NCBI RefSeq assembly: GCF_013113735.1
Contig: NZ_CP053346.1
Span: 3,176,001-3,240,000, forward strand
Source of the DNA: Sphingomonas sp. AP4-R1
Lineage (GTDB): Bacteria > Pseudomonadota > Alphaproteobacteria > Sphingomonadales > Sphingomonadaceae
Direction of reading: 5' to 3'
DNA: 64,000 nucleotides
The translations under genes were made by a program, and so were the position numbers. Positions 42,989 to 52,520 of this stretch are shown here, in pieces. Below the pieces are notes generated by a model. It was not told the DNA's origin. It did no database searches and saw nothing but the letters and a program-made list of their open reading frames with translations. The stretch's first letter is position 1, and every line of letters begins with the position of its first letter.

Positions 42989-45906
42989 TACACCCCGAAC
43001 ACTTTCATCACTTCATCGCCGAAGTGATTGATGACCTTGACCGCGATCCGCCCCGTGCTGGGACGCGCAAAGGGGCGGGAGGTGTCGCGGTAGAGGGTGG
43101 CCCAGGCGTCCTCGTCCACCTCTGCCTTCAACGCGGTCTTGAGCTGTTTGTAGGGATCGTTCGCGCCAACGAAATAGGCGTGGCGGACGAAGAAACTTTC
43201 CTCGTTATAGGCCGTGTCGATGAACCATGCGGCGATGCCCTTCACGTCGTTGGAGCGGACTTCGCCGGTGTTGGGATCGTAGATGTCCACGCCGTTGACC
43301 TTCACCGCGATGCGCCCGTCCGGCTGTTCCAATATATCTATGTCGGGTTCGCCGAAGATCGTGAAGAGGTTGCCCTTGCCGGTGTTCTTGAGATCGTCGG
43401 CCATGTGCAGGTCAGGGTTCATCTTGGCCTTGAGGACGGGCAGCGGGCCAAGGCGGGACAGCTCGGAAGCGTGCGCGTCGAAGGCGAAGCTGCACGCGAT
43501 CAGCACGTCGAAGCGGCTCTCCGCCGCCTCCCGCGCCGCCGCCGTAAGCTGGACTCGGCTCACGGTGCCAAATTCCGGGCCGATGAAGATGGCCGCTCGG
43601 CGCTCGGTCTCACCCTCCATGAAGCGGCCTTCCGCGCCGATATATTCGCCCGGCCAAGGGGTCAGGCTGGTGAACTCGATACGGTCGCCACGCTCGATCT
43701 GGTGGACGCCCGCCGTTTTCAGATGTTCGAGAACCATCGTCGCAAAATCGGTCTGGCTGTCGCTCTGCGTTTCGCGCGCCACCTTGCCGTCGGCGGCATC
43801 GGCCAAATGGATCAGCTCATCGGCATCGGCGGGAACGATGCGATGTGGTGACAGGCTCTCGACCGTGAACGGCCCCGCGACACGGATGCGGTTCGGATCG
43901 GCATAGGGCTTGTCATAGAGATATTCGACATCGGCGGCGCGGGCGATGGAGGCGTCGATTTCCCGCTGCCGGGCAATGCGCGCATCCCACCACGCCTTAT
44001 GGACGCCGACGACGTTGGACGACCACCCGGCCAGCGCCTCGCGCGGGATTTCCCATTCCTGCCAGTCGTTGCCGGTTATCTGGTTCAACTCGGCGCGTAG
44101 CGGCTCCAGCCGTGGCTGCCACTTGTCCCAGATGATGTCGATTTCAGTGTTATTGGTGATCGACTTGACGGTGATGTGCGGAACCCGCTCATAAACGAAA
44201 CCTTGGCGAATGTTATTTTGGATTGGAGCTTCGTTTGGAAGCTTTCCAGCAAGCTCCGCTTCCTTGCGCTTTCCCTCAAGGCTATCGGCCAACAGATACC
44301 AAGGATAACGCGCAGACATGAGCCTTGTGCGGGCAAGCGCCAATGCGACCCGGCTAGTGTCGATGGTAATCCAACGTCGGCCCATATGTTCAGCAGCAAA
44401 AGCGGTAGAGCCAGAGCCGCAGGTCGGATCGAGGACAAGATCGCCCGGATCGGTCGCCATAAGCATACAGCGTTCGATCACTTTAACGGCGGTTTGAACG
44501 ACAAATATTTTGTCTGTCGGCGGCGCTGTATCTGTCCACACGTTATGGAAGGGGGATACAGGATAGTCCTCGTTAAATAGCCGATACCGAAGTGTGGCTC
44601 CGCCTGAGTAAGGCTCGATACGGGCGGCCTTGGCTAACCGATCCATGCCGGCCTTCGGACTTTTCCAGCTTCGTCCGGGCGGTGGGGTGTAGGTTTTCCC
44701 CTGATACTCATAGGGATATATCCCAGTCGCAAATGGACCAACCGGGTACAGTGCGTATAGTTGGTAAACGCGAGCGTCAGCAGGAAGGGTGCTATGTGAG
44801 CGTACCTCTTCCGGTTGCATCTTACGATATGAGCCATCTGGAAACATGATCTGATTCCAATGGCCGTCACCCTCAATGTCCGATTTGTAGAACATACGGC
44901 GAAACTTTATTTGTGATTTGTCTTTCGCATACCACGCGATGTAATCGACGACGCCTTCCATCAGCCGTCCACCAAGTGCCATTCTCGTCTTAAATGATAT
45001 AAGTTCTACAAAGTTATCAGCACCAAATACCTCATCACACAGTGACCGAATAAGATGCTGGTTTTCAGAACCGATCTGAATAAATACAGAGCCACTTTCC
45101 GTAAGAAGCTCTTTCATAACGGAGAGTCTATCGCGCAAATAGGTCAGGTACGAGTGCGTCCCATCCTTCCACGTATCACGAAATGCCTTGACCTGTTCAG
45201 GTTCACGGCTGAGATCAACTTGCTTTTCGCTGACGGCGCGATTTTGCGTAGAAACCTGCCAGTTTGATCCGAATTTAATCCCGTAGGGCGGGTCGAAATA
45301 GATCGCTTGGACCTTGCCTTTCAGCGCCTCGCGCTCGGCAAGGCTCGCCATCACCTGCAAGCTGTCGCCCAGGATCATCCGGTTCGCCCAGTGCTGATCG
45401 TGCTGGTAGAACTCGGTGCGCTGCATCGGATCGTCGAGGCCGTTGAAATCGGCGAACAGATCGGGCGCGTCGGTCTTGTCCTCGCGCGCTACCTTTGACT
45501 GGCGGACCAAATCGTCGATGATCGCCTTGGGATGCACCTTTTCCTGTGTGTGGATCATCGGCGCGGTGACGATCAGGTCCGACCAATCCTGCCGATCCTT
45601 GCCGCGCCACACCAGTTGCGCGTCGCCAATCTCGATGCTGCCGGTGGCGTTAAGCTGCGCCACCTGATCGCGCGTCAACGTGATCTTTGCGCCGTTCCAC
45701 ACGATCTGCGGATCAAGGTCCTCATCGCGCGCCCGCGTCTCGCCCGCCGCCAAGGGCCGGGCGCGGGGATAGGTGACGGGCGGCAGCGGCTGCATCTCCT
45801 CCTGCATCGCCGCCAGATCGGCCATCTCCGCCGTCGGGATATTGACTCGCCCTTCCGGGTGATTGAGCGTGCCGACTTGCTTCGGCCCTTTTGGTGTGCG
45901 GGCCAT
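42988..45906 (-). CDS. Type III-like restriction-modification methyltransferase (Mod)
   Basis: A 972-residue site-specific DNA methyltransferase. The catalytic motif DPPY is at residues 205-208 and the S-adenosylmethionine motif DPTCGSGS at 493-500, so the order is that of beta-class adenine-N6 methyltransferases, as in type III Mod. Large C-terminal regions (about 600-972) probably hold target recognition. Its start overlaps the res stop by 1 bp and its stop abuts the zinc-ribbon-like gene. It would mark host DNA against the Res nuclease. Confidence 0.88.
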   Translation of the reverse strand: MARTPKGPKQVGTLNHPEGRVNIPTAEMADLAAMQEEMQPLPPVTYPRARPLAAGETRARDEDLDPQIVWNGAKITLTRDQVAQLNATGSIEIGDAQLVWRGKDRQDWSDLIVTAPMIHTQEKVHPKAIIDDLVRQSKVAREDKTDAPDLFADFNGLDDPMQRTEFYQHDQHWANRMILGDSLQVMASLAEREALKGKVQAIYFDPPYGIKFGSNWQVSTQNRAVSEKQVDLSREPEQVKAFRDTWKDGTHSYLTYLRDRLSVMKELLTESGSVFIQIGSENQHLIRSLCDEVFGADNFVELISFKTRMALGGRLMEGVVDYIAWYAKDKSQIKFRRMFYKSDIEGDGHWNQIMFPDGSYRKMQPEEVRSHSTLPADARVYQLYALYPVGPFATGIYPYEYQGKTYTPPPGRSWKSPKAGMDRLAKAARIEPYSGGATLRYRLFNEDYPVSPFHNVWTDTAPPTDKIFVVQTAVKVIERCMLMATDPGDLVLDPTCGSGSTAFAAEHMGRRWITIDTSRVALALARTRLMSARYPWYLLADSLEGKRKEAELAGKLPNEAPIQNNIRQGFVYERVPHITVKSITNNTEIDIIWDKWQPRLEPLRAELNQITGNDWQEWEIPREALAGWSSNVVGVHKAWWDARIARQREIDASIARAADVEYLYDKPYADPNRIRVAGPFTVESLSPHRIVPADADELIHLADAADGKVARETQSDSQTDFATMVLEHLKTAGVHQIERGDRIEFTSLTPWPGEYIGAEGRFMEGETERRAAIFIGPEFGTVSRVQLTAAAREAAESRFDVLIACSFAFDAHASELSRLGPLPVLKAKMNPDLHMADDLKNTGKGNLFTIFGEPDIDILEQPDGRIAVKVNGVDIYDPNTGEVRSNDVKGIAAWFIDTAYNEESFFVRHAYFVGANDPYKQLKTALKAEVDEDAWATLYRDTSRPFARPSTGRIAVKVINHFGDEVMKVFGV

Positions 45907-48900
45907 TATGCGGCTTCCTTCTTCGTCAAATCGTCCACAAGTTTCGCAAATGCCCTTTCAATCTCAAATACGTCGGTGAACTCGGCAAACGCCCATGCGC
46001 CGAACGTGCCAAGATTGTTCACGCCCGGCACCCACATCGTCTTCATCGTCTCCGCCTTGAGCTGAGCATCGCCCTTGCGATACCCCTTCGTCTCAAGGAT
46101 CAGATTGAGCGGTTCGGCATCGCCGGTATCGAGCCGCACGATCATGTCGGGGATATAGCGTCGGGGCGTCGATCCATCGCGGTAAGGCACTTCAAAACCC
46201 AACCCCTGGTTCTTGACGTAGGCCGTCACGCGGGGATGCGTTTCCAGCACGCGGGCCAGTTCAGCCTCCCATGTGCTGTCGCAAACGACGTGGCTGACAT
46301 GGCTGCGGCGCAGATCGGTGGCGTAGGTGTCCTTGCTCGTCGTGAAGTTGACGAAGCGCGTGCTGCTCTTGGGATTATAGGGATCGAGGATCGCCTTGAT
46401 CCGTGACGCTCCATGCTCGAACCGCTGGCAGGCGAGGAAGATGCGCTCAGCCGCCTGATCCTTGATTTCCAGATAGTCGAGCACGCCCATCGGCACGCCC
46501 TTGAGGACGAGATAGCCACCGTCCAGCCACTCGCGGACGACGCGGCGCACCTGTCCGAAGAGGTGAACGGGCAAGTCGCCATCATCCGCTGCGAACCGCT
46601 TGAGCAGGTGTGCAGCAAGGCTATAGGCGATGGCGCTTGGCCGCTGATCGCCGACGCCCGCCGCGCGCAATTCCTCGCTCTGGCCGACGATACCCTGCAT
46701 CGTGACGCGCGATGGGCCGATCATCGACGGATCGACGACAAGGCGGCTGTCGTCCGTGAACTGCGCCGCGATCCGTTCTTCGGGCAGATCGACGCGATAG
46801 CCTTCGACGCGGGGGAATATGATTTCAAGTTCCGGGCGCAGAGCCACCCGTTCCTTGACCGCCTGCACCCGCGTGACGAGTTTCGGCGGCATGGGCTTCA
46901 CCACGACCGGCTTGGCCGTGAAGTCAAACGGAATGCCGAGAATGTCGGCATATTCGACATCGAACAGGCCGTCGCTGTTCAGCTCATAGGATTGGCGACG
47001 CAGGCCACGTCCGACCACCTGCTCGCACAGCAACTGCGTGCCGAATGCGCGGACGCCAAGGATATGGGTGACAGTGTTGGCGTCCCAGCCTTCGGTGAGC
47101 ATTGATACCGAGACGATGCAGCGGATGCTTTCGCCAAGGCGTCCGACACGCCCGACCGTGTTCATCACCTCACGCAGCAATTCCGCATCGTCGATGTCGT
47201 CGGCATCCTCTACGCGGCCTGTGCGGTCCTGCCGTTCGCGCCGGAATTGCTCGATTTCGGCGGAGGCCAATGCGCGGAAATCTTTGTCGAGCGCCTCGCC
47301 GCTTTCGAGTTGGGCGCTGTCGATCAGCAGCGTGGGCGCGCGCCCGATCCGGTTGCCATGCTCGTCATAGTTGCGGAACAACGGCAGGTGGCCGCGATGG
47401 ATATTGATGGCTTCACCATCCTTGTTCGGACGGTCCCAGCCCGAAATCCATTCATAGACCAGTTTCGATGTGGACGTATTATTACAAACGACGATGAATA
47501 CGGGCGGCACGGGAATGCCGGCCCGCCGCCACTCGTCATCGACCTTCACATAGTGATTGTAGAGCGCGTCCAGTGCGGTCAGCAATTCGGTGGGGAGCTT
47601 GAGCGGGTTCAGCTCTTCGGACTTTTTCGCGCCCTTTTTGGGCATATCCTTGCCGATATGGTCCCACAGCTTCCGGTAGATCGGCATATCCGCGATCGGC
47701 AGATTATCGGCGACCGGCACGCGCGGCAGTTTCACGATGCCGCATTCGATCGCGTCCATCAGCGAGAAGTCGCTGATCACCCACGGGAACAATGTGCCTT
47801 CGACATAGCCCGATCCGGCAAGGAAGAAGGGCGTTGCGGACAGGTCATATACTGCACGGACGCCTACCTTGCGCTTCAGCGCCTTCAGGCCGTTGATCCA
47901 GAGCCGGGCGGCCTCCTTGTTTTCCTTGGCTTCGGCCTTTGTGTCCGCGTCGGCGATTTCTTCGACGCTGCCTTGCGGGCGTTCTTCGTAGCAGTGGTGC
48001 GCCTCGTCGTTGACGACGACGACATTCTTCATCGCCAGCAGATCGCCGCAGGCGCGCTGGAGCATCTGCCCTTCAGTTTCCGTCGTTTTTGGCGCTTCGC
48101 CGCGCCCTTGCAGCAGGCTTTTGCCGACCTTGGACAGATCCAGCGTCTCCCGGCGCTTGAACGAATGATAGTTGGTAATGACCACCTTCGCCTTGGCGAT
48201 GTCGCCAAGCATATCAGACGGCACGATGTCGCGGAACCGATAGTAGTTGTCGGGATCGTCCGGCAGCAGCACACGGAGCCGATCCTTAATCGTGATGCCC
48301 GGCGCAACAAGGAGGAAACCACGGCTGAAATGTGAGCTGGTCGGGGAGCGCACTGCGTTCACCGACTGCCATGCGATTATCATCGCCATGACCGTTGTTT
48401 TGCCCGCGCCGGTCGCCATCTTCATCGCGATGCGGAGCAAGTCCGGGCTAGACTGCCGGTTCGCTCCGCGCAGATGCTCCCATAGATGGGCATAGCGTTT
48501 TTGGCTGGAAGCAACCTCCGTTAGCCAGATGACCGTCTCGACAGCTTCAACCTGACAGAAGAAGGGACGCAGACCTTCAACCTCGGTGCGCCGCCAATAG
48601 TGCAACAGCTTCGCGGTCGCAGGCGTCACGCCCCAATCCCGATCGCTCGGCAGGCTGCGCCACGACGCAACGTGCGAGCGGATTTCGTTGATGATCGGCT
48701 TCGGGTTGTATTCCTGATCCCCGTCGCTCAGCCCCGCCGCATCCTCGAACACCATAGAGGTTTGGCTGGCCTTGCCCGACTTGCGCTTGGGCTTGGGAAC
48801 CGGCGTGATGAAGTCGCAGGGGCGGCGGCCATCAATCGGCGGCACTTCGAGCGGCTGGCCGTCAGCGTCCAGCGCATGATAGCGCGTCGGCACTTCATAC

Positions 48901-48941
48901 GGCGAATTGAGAATCGGATAGTCGAAAAAGCTCTGAGACAC
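45906..48941 (-). CDS. Type III-like restriction endonuclease subunit (Res), BPTD_3080-like
   Basis: A 1011-residue protein. The N-terminal region (SFFDYPILNSPYEVPTRYHA, FITPVPKPKRK) resembles the BPTD_3080 restriction family. A superfamily 2 helicase core has Walker A at about 175-183 (MATGAGKTT), a DEAH box at 312-315, YDLSATPFFLAGSGY and VGRGLRRQSY. The C-terminal PD-(D/E)xK nuclease has PD at 931-932 and ETK at 950-952 in LILETKGYR. All catalytic motifs are intact. It starts the four-gene minus-strand operon and is separated from tRNA-Glu by about 270 bp. Confidence 0.88.
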   Translation of the reverse strand: MSQSFFDYPILNSPYEVPTRYHALDADGQPLEVPPIDGRRPCDFITPVPKPKRKSGKASQTSMVFEDAAGLSDGDQEYNPKPIINEIRSHVASWRSLPSDRDWGVTPATAKLLHYWRRTEVEGLRPFFCQVEAVETVIWLTEVASSQKRYAHLWEHLRGANRQSSPDLLRIAMKMATGAGKTTVMAMIIAWQSVNAVRSPTSSHFSRGFLLVAPGITIKDRLRVLLPDDPDNYYRFRDIVPSDMLGDIAKAKVVITNYHSFKRRETLDLSKVGKSLLQGRGEAPKTTETEGQMLQRACGDLLAMKNVVVVNDEAHHCYEERPQGSVEEIADADTKAEAKENKEAARLWINGLKALKRKVGVRAVYDLSATPFFLAGSGYVEGTLFPWVISDFSLMDAIECGIVKLPRVPVADNLPIADMPIYRKLWDHIGKDMPKKGAKKSEELNPLKLPTELLTALDALYNHYVKVDDEWRRAGIPVPPVFIVVCNNTSTSKLVYEWISGWDRPNKDGEAINIHRGHLPLFRNYDEHGNRIGRAPTLLIDSAQLESGEALDKDFRALASAEIEQFRRERQDRTGRVEDADDIDDAELLREVMNTVGRVGRLGESIRCIVSVSMLTEGWDANTVTHILGVRAFGTQLLCEQVVGRGLRRQSYELNSDGLFDVEYADILGIPFDFTAKPVVVKPMPPKLVTRVQAVKERVALRPELEIIFPRVEGYRVDLPEERIAAQFTDDSRLVVDPSMIGPSRVTMQGIVGQSEELRAAGVGDQRPSAIAYSLAAHLLKRFAADDGDLPVHLFGQVRRVVREWLDGGYLVLKGVPMGVLDYLEIKDQAAERIFLACQRFEHGASRIKAILDPYNPKSSTRFVNFTTSKDTYATDLRRSHVSHVVCDSTWEAELARVLETHPRVTAYVKNQGLGFEVPYRDGSTPRRYIPDMIVRLDTGDAEPLNLILETKGYRKGDAQLKAETMKTMWVPGVNNLGTFGAWAFAEFTDVFEIERAFAKLVDDLTKKEAA

Positions 48942-49120
48942 ACATCCCCCTAGGCTCGGTGATATGTGCCCTTCACACTACTGACAAGGCGAACGGTGGT
49001 CGTGTCCCGGTTTTCGCCAATGCGATCGGAGACTTTGATTGTTCAAGCCGCCAAGGCGACTGACTGAAGAAAAGCTTGTTGCTAGCCAGCGTCCCGTACG
49101 GGGGCGCATCATCCCATTAA

Positions 49121-49150
49121 GACCCACGCAAAATGTGGGAACATTTGGGG
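49121..49150. promoter_or_regulatory. Putative integrase arm-binding motif, right end
   Basis: TGTGGGAAC at 49134-49142 matches the motif next to the integrase; together with CCCAC at 49123-49127 it forms a small inverted repeat. It lies about 70 bp inside the right attachment core, as expected for an arm site. Confidence 0.4.
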
Positions 49151-49209
49151 TGCCATCCTTTTGGAACTCTAACGTTATCACACAAAATCAATGCGATAAA
49201 TCGCTTGAC

Positions 49210-49226
49210 TGGTGACCCCTACGAGA
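49210..49226. repeat. attachment-site core, right copy (within tRNA-Glu 3' end)
   Basis: The 17 bases TGGTGACCCCTACGAGA are identical to 15551-15567. They complete the tRNA 3' end, so integration leaves a working tRNA gene. Confidence 0.85.
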
Positions 49227-49284
49227 ATCGAACTCGTGTTTCAGCCGTGAGAGGGCCGCGTCCTAACCGCTAGACGAAGGGGCC
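49210..49284 (-). tRNA. tRNA-Glu (anticodon CUC)
   Basis: Minus strand; reads GGCCCCTTCGTCTAGCGGTT at the 5' end, anticodon loop CTCTCAC with anticodon CTC, T arm GTTCGATTC, and encoded 3' ACCA. Acceptor pairing GGCCCCT/AGGGGTC holds with one G-U pair, and the anticodon stem pairs with one wobble. Its 3' end (49210-49226) is the target of the mobile island. Confidence 0.95.
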
Positions 49285-49399
49285 GTGCGAGCGGAGTGGC
49301 GCGCTTAGAGGGGCGGCCGGGCGACGTCAAGCGCCGGCATGCTCAAATATGCGAAAACCGGCGGCGAAAGGGATCGCCGCCGGTTTCGGTGCGGGTCGC

Positions 49400-49741
49400 T
49401 CAGTAGCCGTAGCCGTAATAATAAGCGGGCGGCGGCGGGGGCGGCGGCGCATAATAGCCATAGGCCGGAGGCGCGTAATAATAGCCGCGCGGATAAGGCC
49501 GGGCATAATAATAAGGGCGATCATAATAGCCGCGGTTCGACGAGGCGATAGCCGCACCGACGCCGAGGCCCAGAATGCCGGCCGCGACGGCGGCACCGCT
49601 TCCGCCGTGACGATAATAGCCGCCACCATAATGGCGGCCATAGCCACCGCGCCAGCGCTGGGCATCCGCAGGGGCCGCCACTGCTACGACCGTGCCAGCC
49701 AGAGCCAGCGCCGTGGCTGTCGTAGTAAGAAACTTACGCAT
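49400..49741 (-). CDS. Secreted Tyr/Gly/Pro-rich protein
   Basis: A 113-residue protein with a signal peptide (MRKFLTTTATALALAGTVVA) and a low-complexity mature part: Gly/Tyr/His clusters, a glycine-rich hydrophobic stretch (GSGAAVAAGILGLGVGAAIA) like a glycine-zipper, then repeated Tyr-Pro blocks and a polyproline run. ATG 49741 is used; GTG 49744 is the alternative. Proteins of this type are common envelope proteins of sphingomonads with unknown role. Confidence 0.75.
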   Translation of the reverse strand: MRKFLTTTATALALAGTVVAVAAPADAQRWRGGYGRHYGGGYYRHGGSGAAVAAGILGLGVGAAIASSNRGYYDRPYYYARPYPRGYYYAPPAYGYYAPPPPPPPAYYYGYGY

Positions 49742-49919
49742 CACCGATCTCCATTCGACCGAACGGTTCCAATCCGTTGAACGCTTTGTACGCCGATTCG
49801 GATGAACCGCCCGAAAATTACCTGTTTAGCCCGCGTTCAGGGGGCGAAGATGCCGGAAGGGGCGGCGCTATGGCGCGCCGGGTGGCACCGGGCGCCGGCT
49901 TGGGCTAGTTTCACCGCCA

Positions 49920-50999
49920 ATGCCCCTGCCGTTGCTCCGCTCGCGCCCGTTGTTCGAGGACAAGAACCGCGCCTTCTGGTCGCTCCAGACCATCGGCTGG
50001 TCGGGCTATTTCATCCTGCGCGGGCTGGGCGGGATCGCCAATGCGATGGGCTGGCTGTTCGTGGTGCCGACCGCGCTGACCACCGCGACCGGCTATTCGC
50101 TCACCCTGCTGATGTCGGCCGCCTATCGCCGGCTGTTCCGCCAGTCGGCCGTGATCACCTGGCCCGTCTCGATCATGATCCTGCTGATCGCGTCGGCGGC
50201 CTTCTCCTCGATCGAGACGTGGGCACACGCGACCTTCTATCGTACCGGGCCGATGCCGGAGGGTATCCAGTATCTTTCGGCGATCCTGCTGGATTTCTCG
50301 GTGCTGGCGGCGTGGTCCGCGCTCTATTACGGCATCAATTTCTATCTGGTGGCCGAGGACCAGCGCGAGCAATTGCTGCGGCTGGAGGCGCAGGCCAGCT
50401 CCGCCCAGCTGGCGATGCTGCGCTATCAGCTCAACCCGCACTTCCTGTTCAACACGCTCAATTCGATCTCGACGCTCGTGCTGCTGAAGCAGACCGATCG
50501 CGCCAATGCGATGCTGTCGCGCCTGTCCTCCTTCCTACGCTACACTCTGGTGAGCGAGCCGGAAGGGGCGATGACGGTGTCGCAGGAGATGGCGACGCTG
50601 AAACTGTATCTCGAGATCGAGAAGATGCGCTTCGAGGATAGGCTGCGGACCGAATTCGATATCGATCCGGCGGTGGCGGATGCGCGCATGCCCTCTCTGC
50701 TGCTGCAGCCTCTGGTGGAAAACGCCGTCAAATATGCGGTGACGCCGAAGGAGGAGGGGGCCGACATCGCGATTTCGGCGAAGCGGATAGGCAACCGCGT
50801 TCACATTGAAGTCAGCGACACGGGTCCAGGGTCGAACCTTACCGAAGCGATGGCGCGGGCAACCGTGTCCACCGGAGTCGGTTTGGCGAATATCAGGGAC
50901 AGGCTCACCCAGGCCTATGGGGCAGACCATCGTTTCGACATTCAGGCAGGGGAAGGCGGTTTCGCCGTCGCCATCGAAATCCCCTACCAGGCCGCATGA
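49920..50999 (+). CDS. LytS-type sensor histidine kinase (His_kinase family)
   Basis: A 359-residue membrane sensor. About four hydrophobic segments lie in the first 140 residues. The cytoplasmic part has the phosphoacceptor motif LNPHFLFNTLNSIS and an HATPase_c domain (LLLQPLVENAVKYA, VSDTGPG, GVGLANIRDRL). This is the LytS/YpdA group that pairs with LytTR regulators, one of which starts 19 bp downstream. The signal is unknown. Confidence 0.9.
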   Translation: MPLPLLRSRPLFEDKNRAFWSLQTIGWSGYFILRGLGGIANAMGWLFVVPTALTTATGYSLTLLMSAAYRRLFRQSAVITWPVSIMILLIASAAFSSIETWAHATFYRTGPMPEGIQYLSAILLDFSVLAAWSALYYGINFYLVAEDQREQLLRLEAQASSAQLAMLRYQLNPHFLFNTLNSISTLVLLKQTDRANAMLSRLSSFLRYTLVSEPEGAMTVSQEMATLKLYLEIEKMRFEDRLRTEFDIDPAVADARMPSLLLQPLVENAVKYAVTPKEEGADIAISAKRIGNRVHIEVSDTGPGSNLTEAMARATVSTGVGLANIRDRLTQAYGADHRFDIQAGEGGFAVAIEIPYQAA

Positions 51000-51017
51000 T
51001 GTGAGGACTTCCGACGC

Positions 51018-51818
51018 ATGACCATCCGCACGATCCTGGTGGACGACGAATCGCTGGCGATCCAGGGGCTGGAACTCCGCCTCGAGCCGCATGAAGACGT
51101 GGAGATCGTCGAGACCTGCACGAATGGACGCGAAGCGATCCGCGCGATCAAGACGCAGAAGCCCGATCTCGTCTTCCTCGATATCCAGATGCCGGGTTTC
51201 GACGGTTTCTCGGTCGTCTCCGGCCTCGCCGAGGTGGAGCCGCCGCTGTTCGTGTTCGTGACCGCCTATTCGGATCATGCGCTGAAGGGCTTCGAGGCCG
51301 GCGCCGTCGATTATCTGATGAAGCCGGTCGATACGGATCGCCTCGCCGATACGATGGAGCGTGTGCGCCAGCGTCTGGCCGAAAAGCGCGCCGCCGAAGA
51401 GGTGGTGCAGCTGAAGGAGGTGATCGCCGAGCATGCCCCCGAAGCGCATGAGGCGCTGCCCGACAGCGCGGACCAGCCCGCCTCCAGCCGCTACGAGAAG
51501 CTGATCAACATCAAGGATCGTGGTCAGATCTTCCGCGTCGATGTCGACACGATCGAGCGGATCGATGCGGCGGGCGACTATATGTGCATCCACACGGGCG
51601 ACAACACGCTGATCCTGCGCGAGACGATGAAGGATCTGGAGCGCCGCCTCGATCCGCGCCGTTTCCAGCGCATCCACCGCTCGACGATCGTGAACCTCGA
51701 TCTGGTGAAGCAGGTGAAGCCGCACACGAACGGCGAATGTTTCCTGGTGCTCGATTCGGGCGCGCGCGTGAAGGTGAGCCGCTCCTATCGCGACGTGGTG
51801 GCGCGCTTCGTTCACTGA
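51018..51818 (+). CDS. LytTR-domain response regulator
   Basis: A 266-residue regulator. A receiver domain with acceptor Asp55 (LVFLDIQMPGFDG) and Lys in YLMKPVD is joined by a linker to a LytTR DNA-binding domain (about 160-262: IDAAGDYMCIHTGDNTLILR, RFQRIHRSTIVNLD). It is in one operon with the LytS-type kinase just upstream. The 28-bp inverted repeat at 51828 follows the stop by 10 bp and may end the transcript. Confidence 0.92.
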   Translation: MTIRTILVDDESLAIQGLELRLEPHEDVEIVETCTNGREAIRAIKTQKPDLVFLDIQMPGFDGFSVVSGLAEVEPPLFVFVTAYSDHALKGFEAGAVDYLMKPVDTDRLADTMERVRQRLAEKRAAEEVVQLKEVIAEHAPEAHEALPDSADQPASSRYEKLINIKDRGQIFRVDVDTIERIDAAGDYMCIHTGDNTLILRETMKDLERRLDPRRFQRIHRSTIVNLDLVKQVKPHTNGECFLVLDSGARVKVSRSYRDVVARFVH

Positions 51819-51827
51819 GCCCCATCC

Positions 51828-51898
51828 GTCATTCCCGCGAACGCGGGAACCCAGCAACAACAGTTGAAACTGGGTTCCCGCGTTCGCGGGAATGACGA
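51828..51898. repeat. 28-bp perfect inverted repeat with 15-nt loop
   Basis: Arms at 51828-51855 and 51871-51898 are exactly complementary (CGTCATTCCCGCGAACGCGG... and its reverse), separated by 15 nt. Each arm also contains the self-palindrome CCCGCGAACGCGGG in one orientation. CATTCCCGCG-type palindromes are dispersed repeats in many proteobacterial genomes. Between the LytTR gene and leuD it can act as a terminator. Confidence 0.75.
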
Positions 51899-51937
51899 GC
51901 GGTTGATTTCGCGGCTCTGCGAGCCGAAAGGGCTCCC

Positions 51938-52516
<579 letters not shown>

Positions 52517-52520
52517 GGGT

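Larger units (their letters stand above)
15551..49226. mobile_element. Integrative mobilisable element in tRNA-Glu (about 33.7 kb)
   Basis: Bounded by a 17-bp direct repeat, TGGTGACCCCTACGAGA, at 15551-15567 and at 49210-49226; the right copy is the 3' end of tRNA-Glu. Just inside the left end is a P4-type integrase with AlpA/Xis-like genes. Inside are a toxin-antitoxin pair, IS pieces, cargo, a Ti-like oriT with TraA, TraC and TraD, and a type III-like restriction operon. No type IV secretion or TraG/VirD4 coupling-protein gene is seen, so transfer would need a helper element. It is a mosaic with internal decay (resolvase, IS3, small secreted genes) and a lower-GC central block. Confidence 0.85.
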
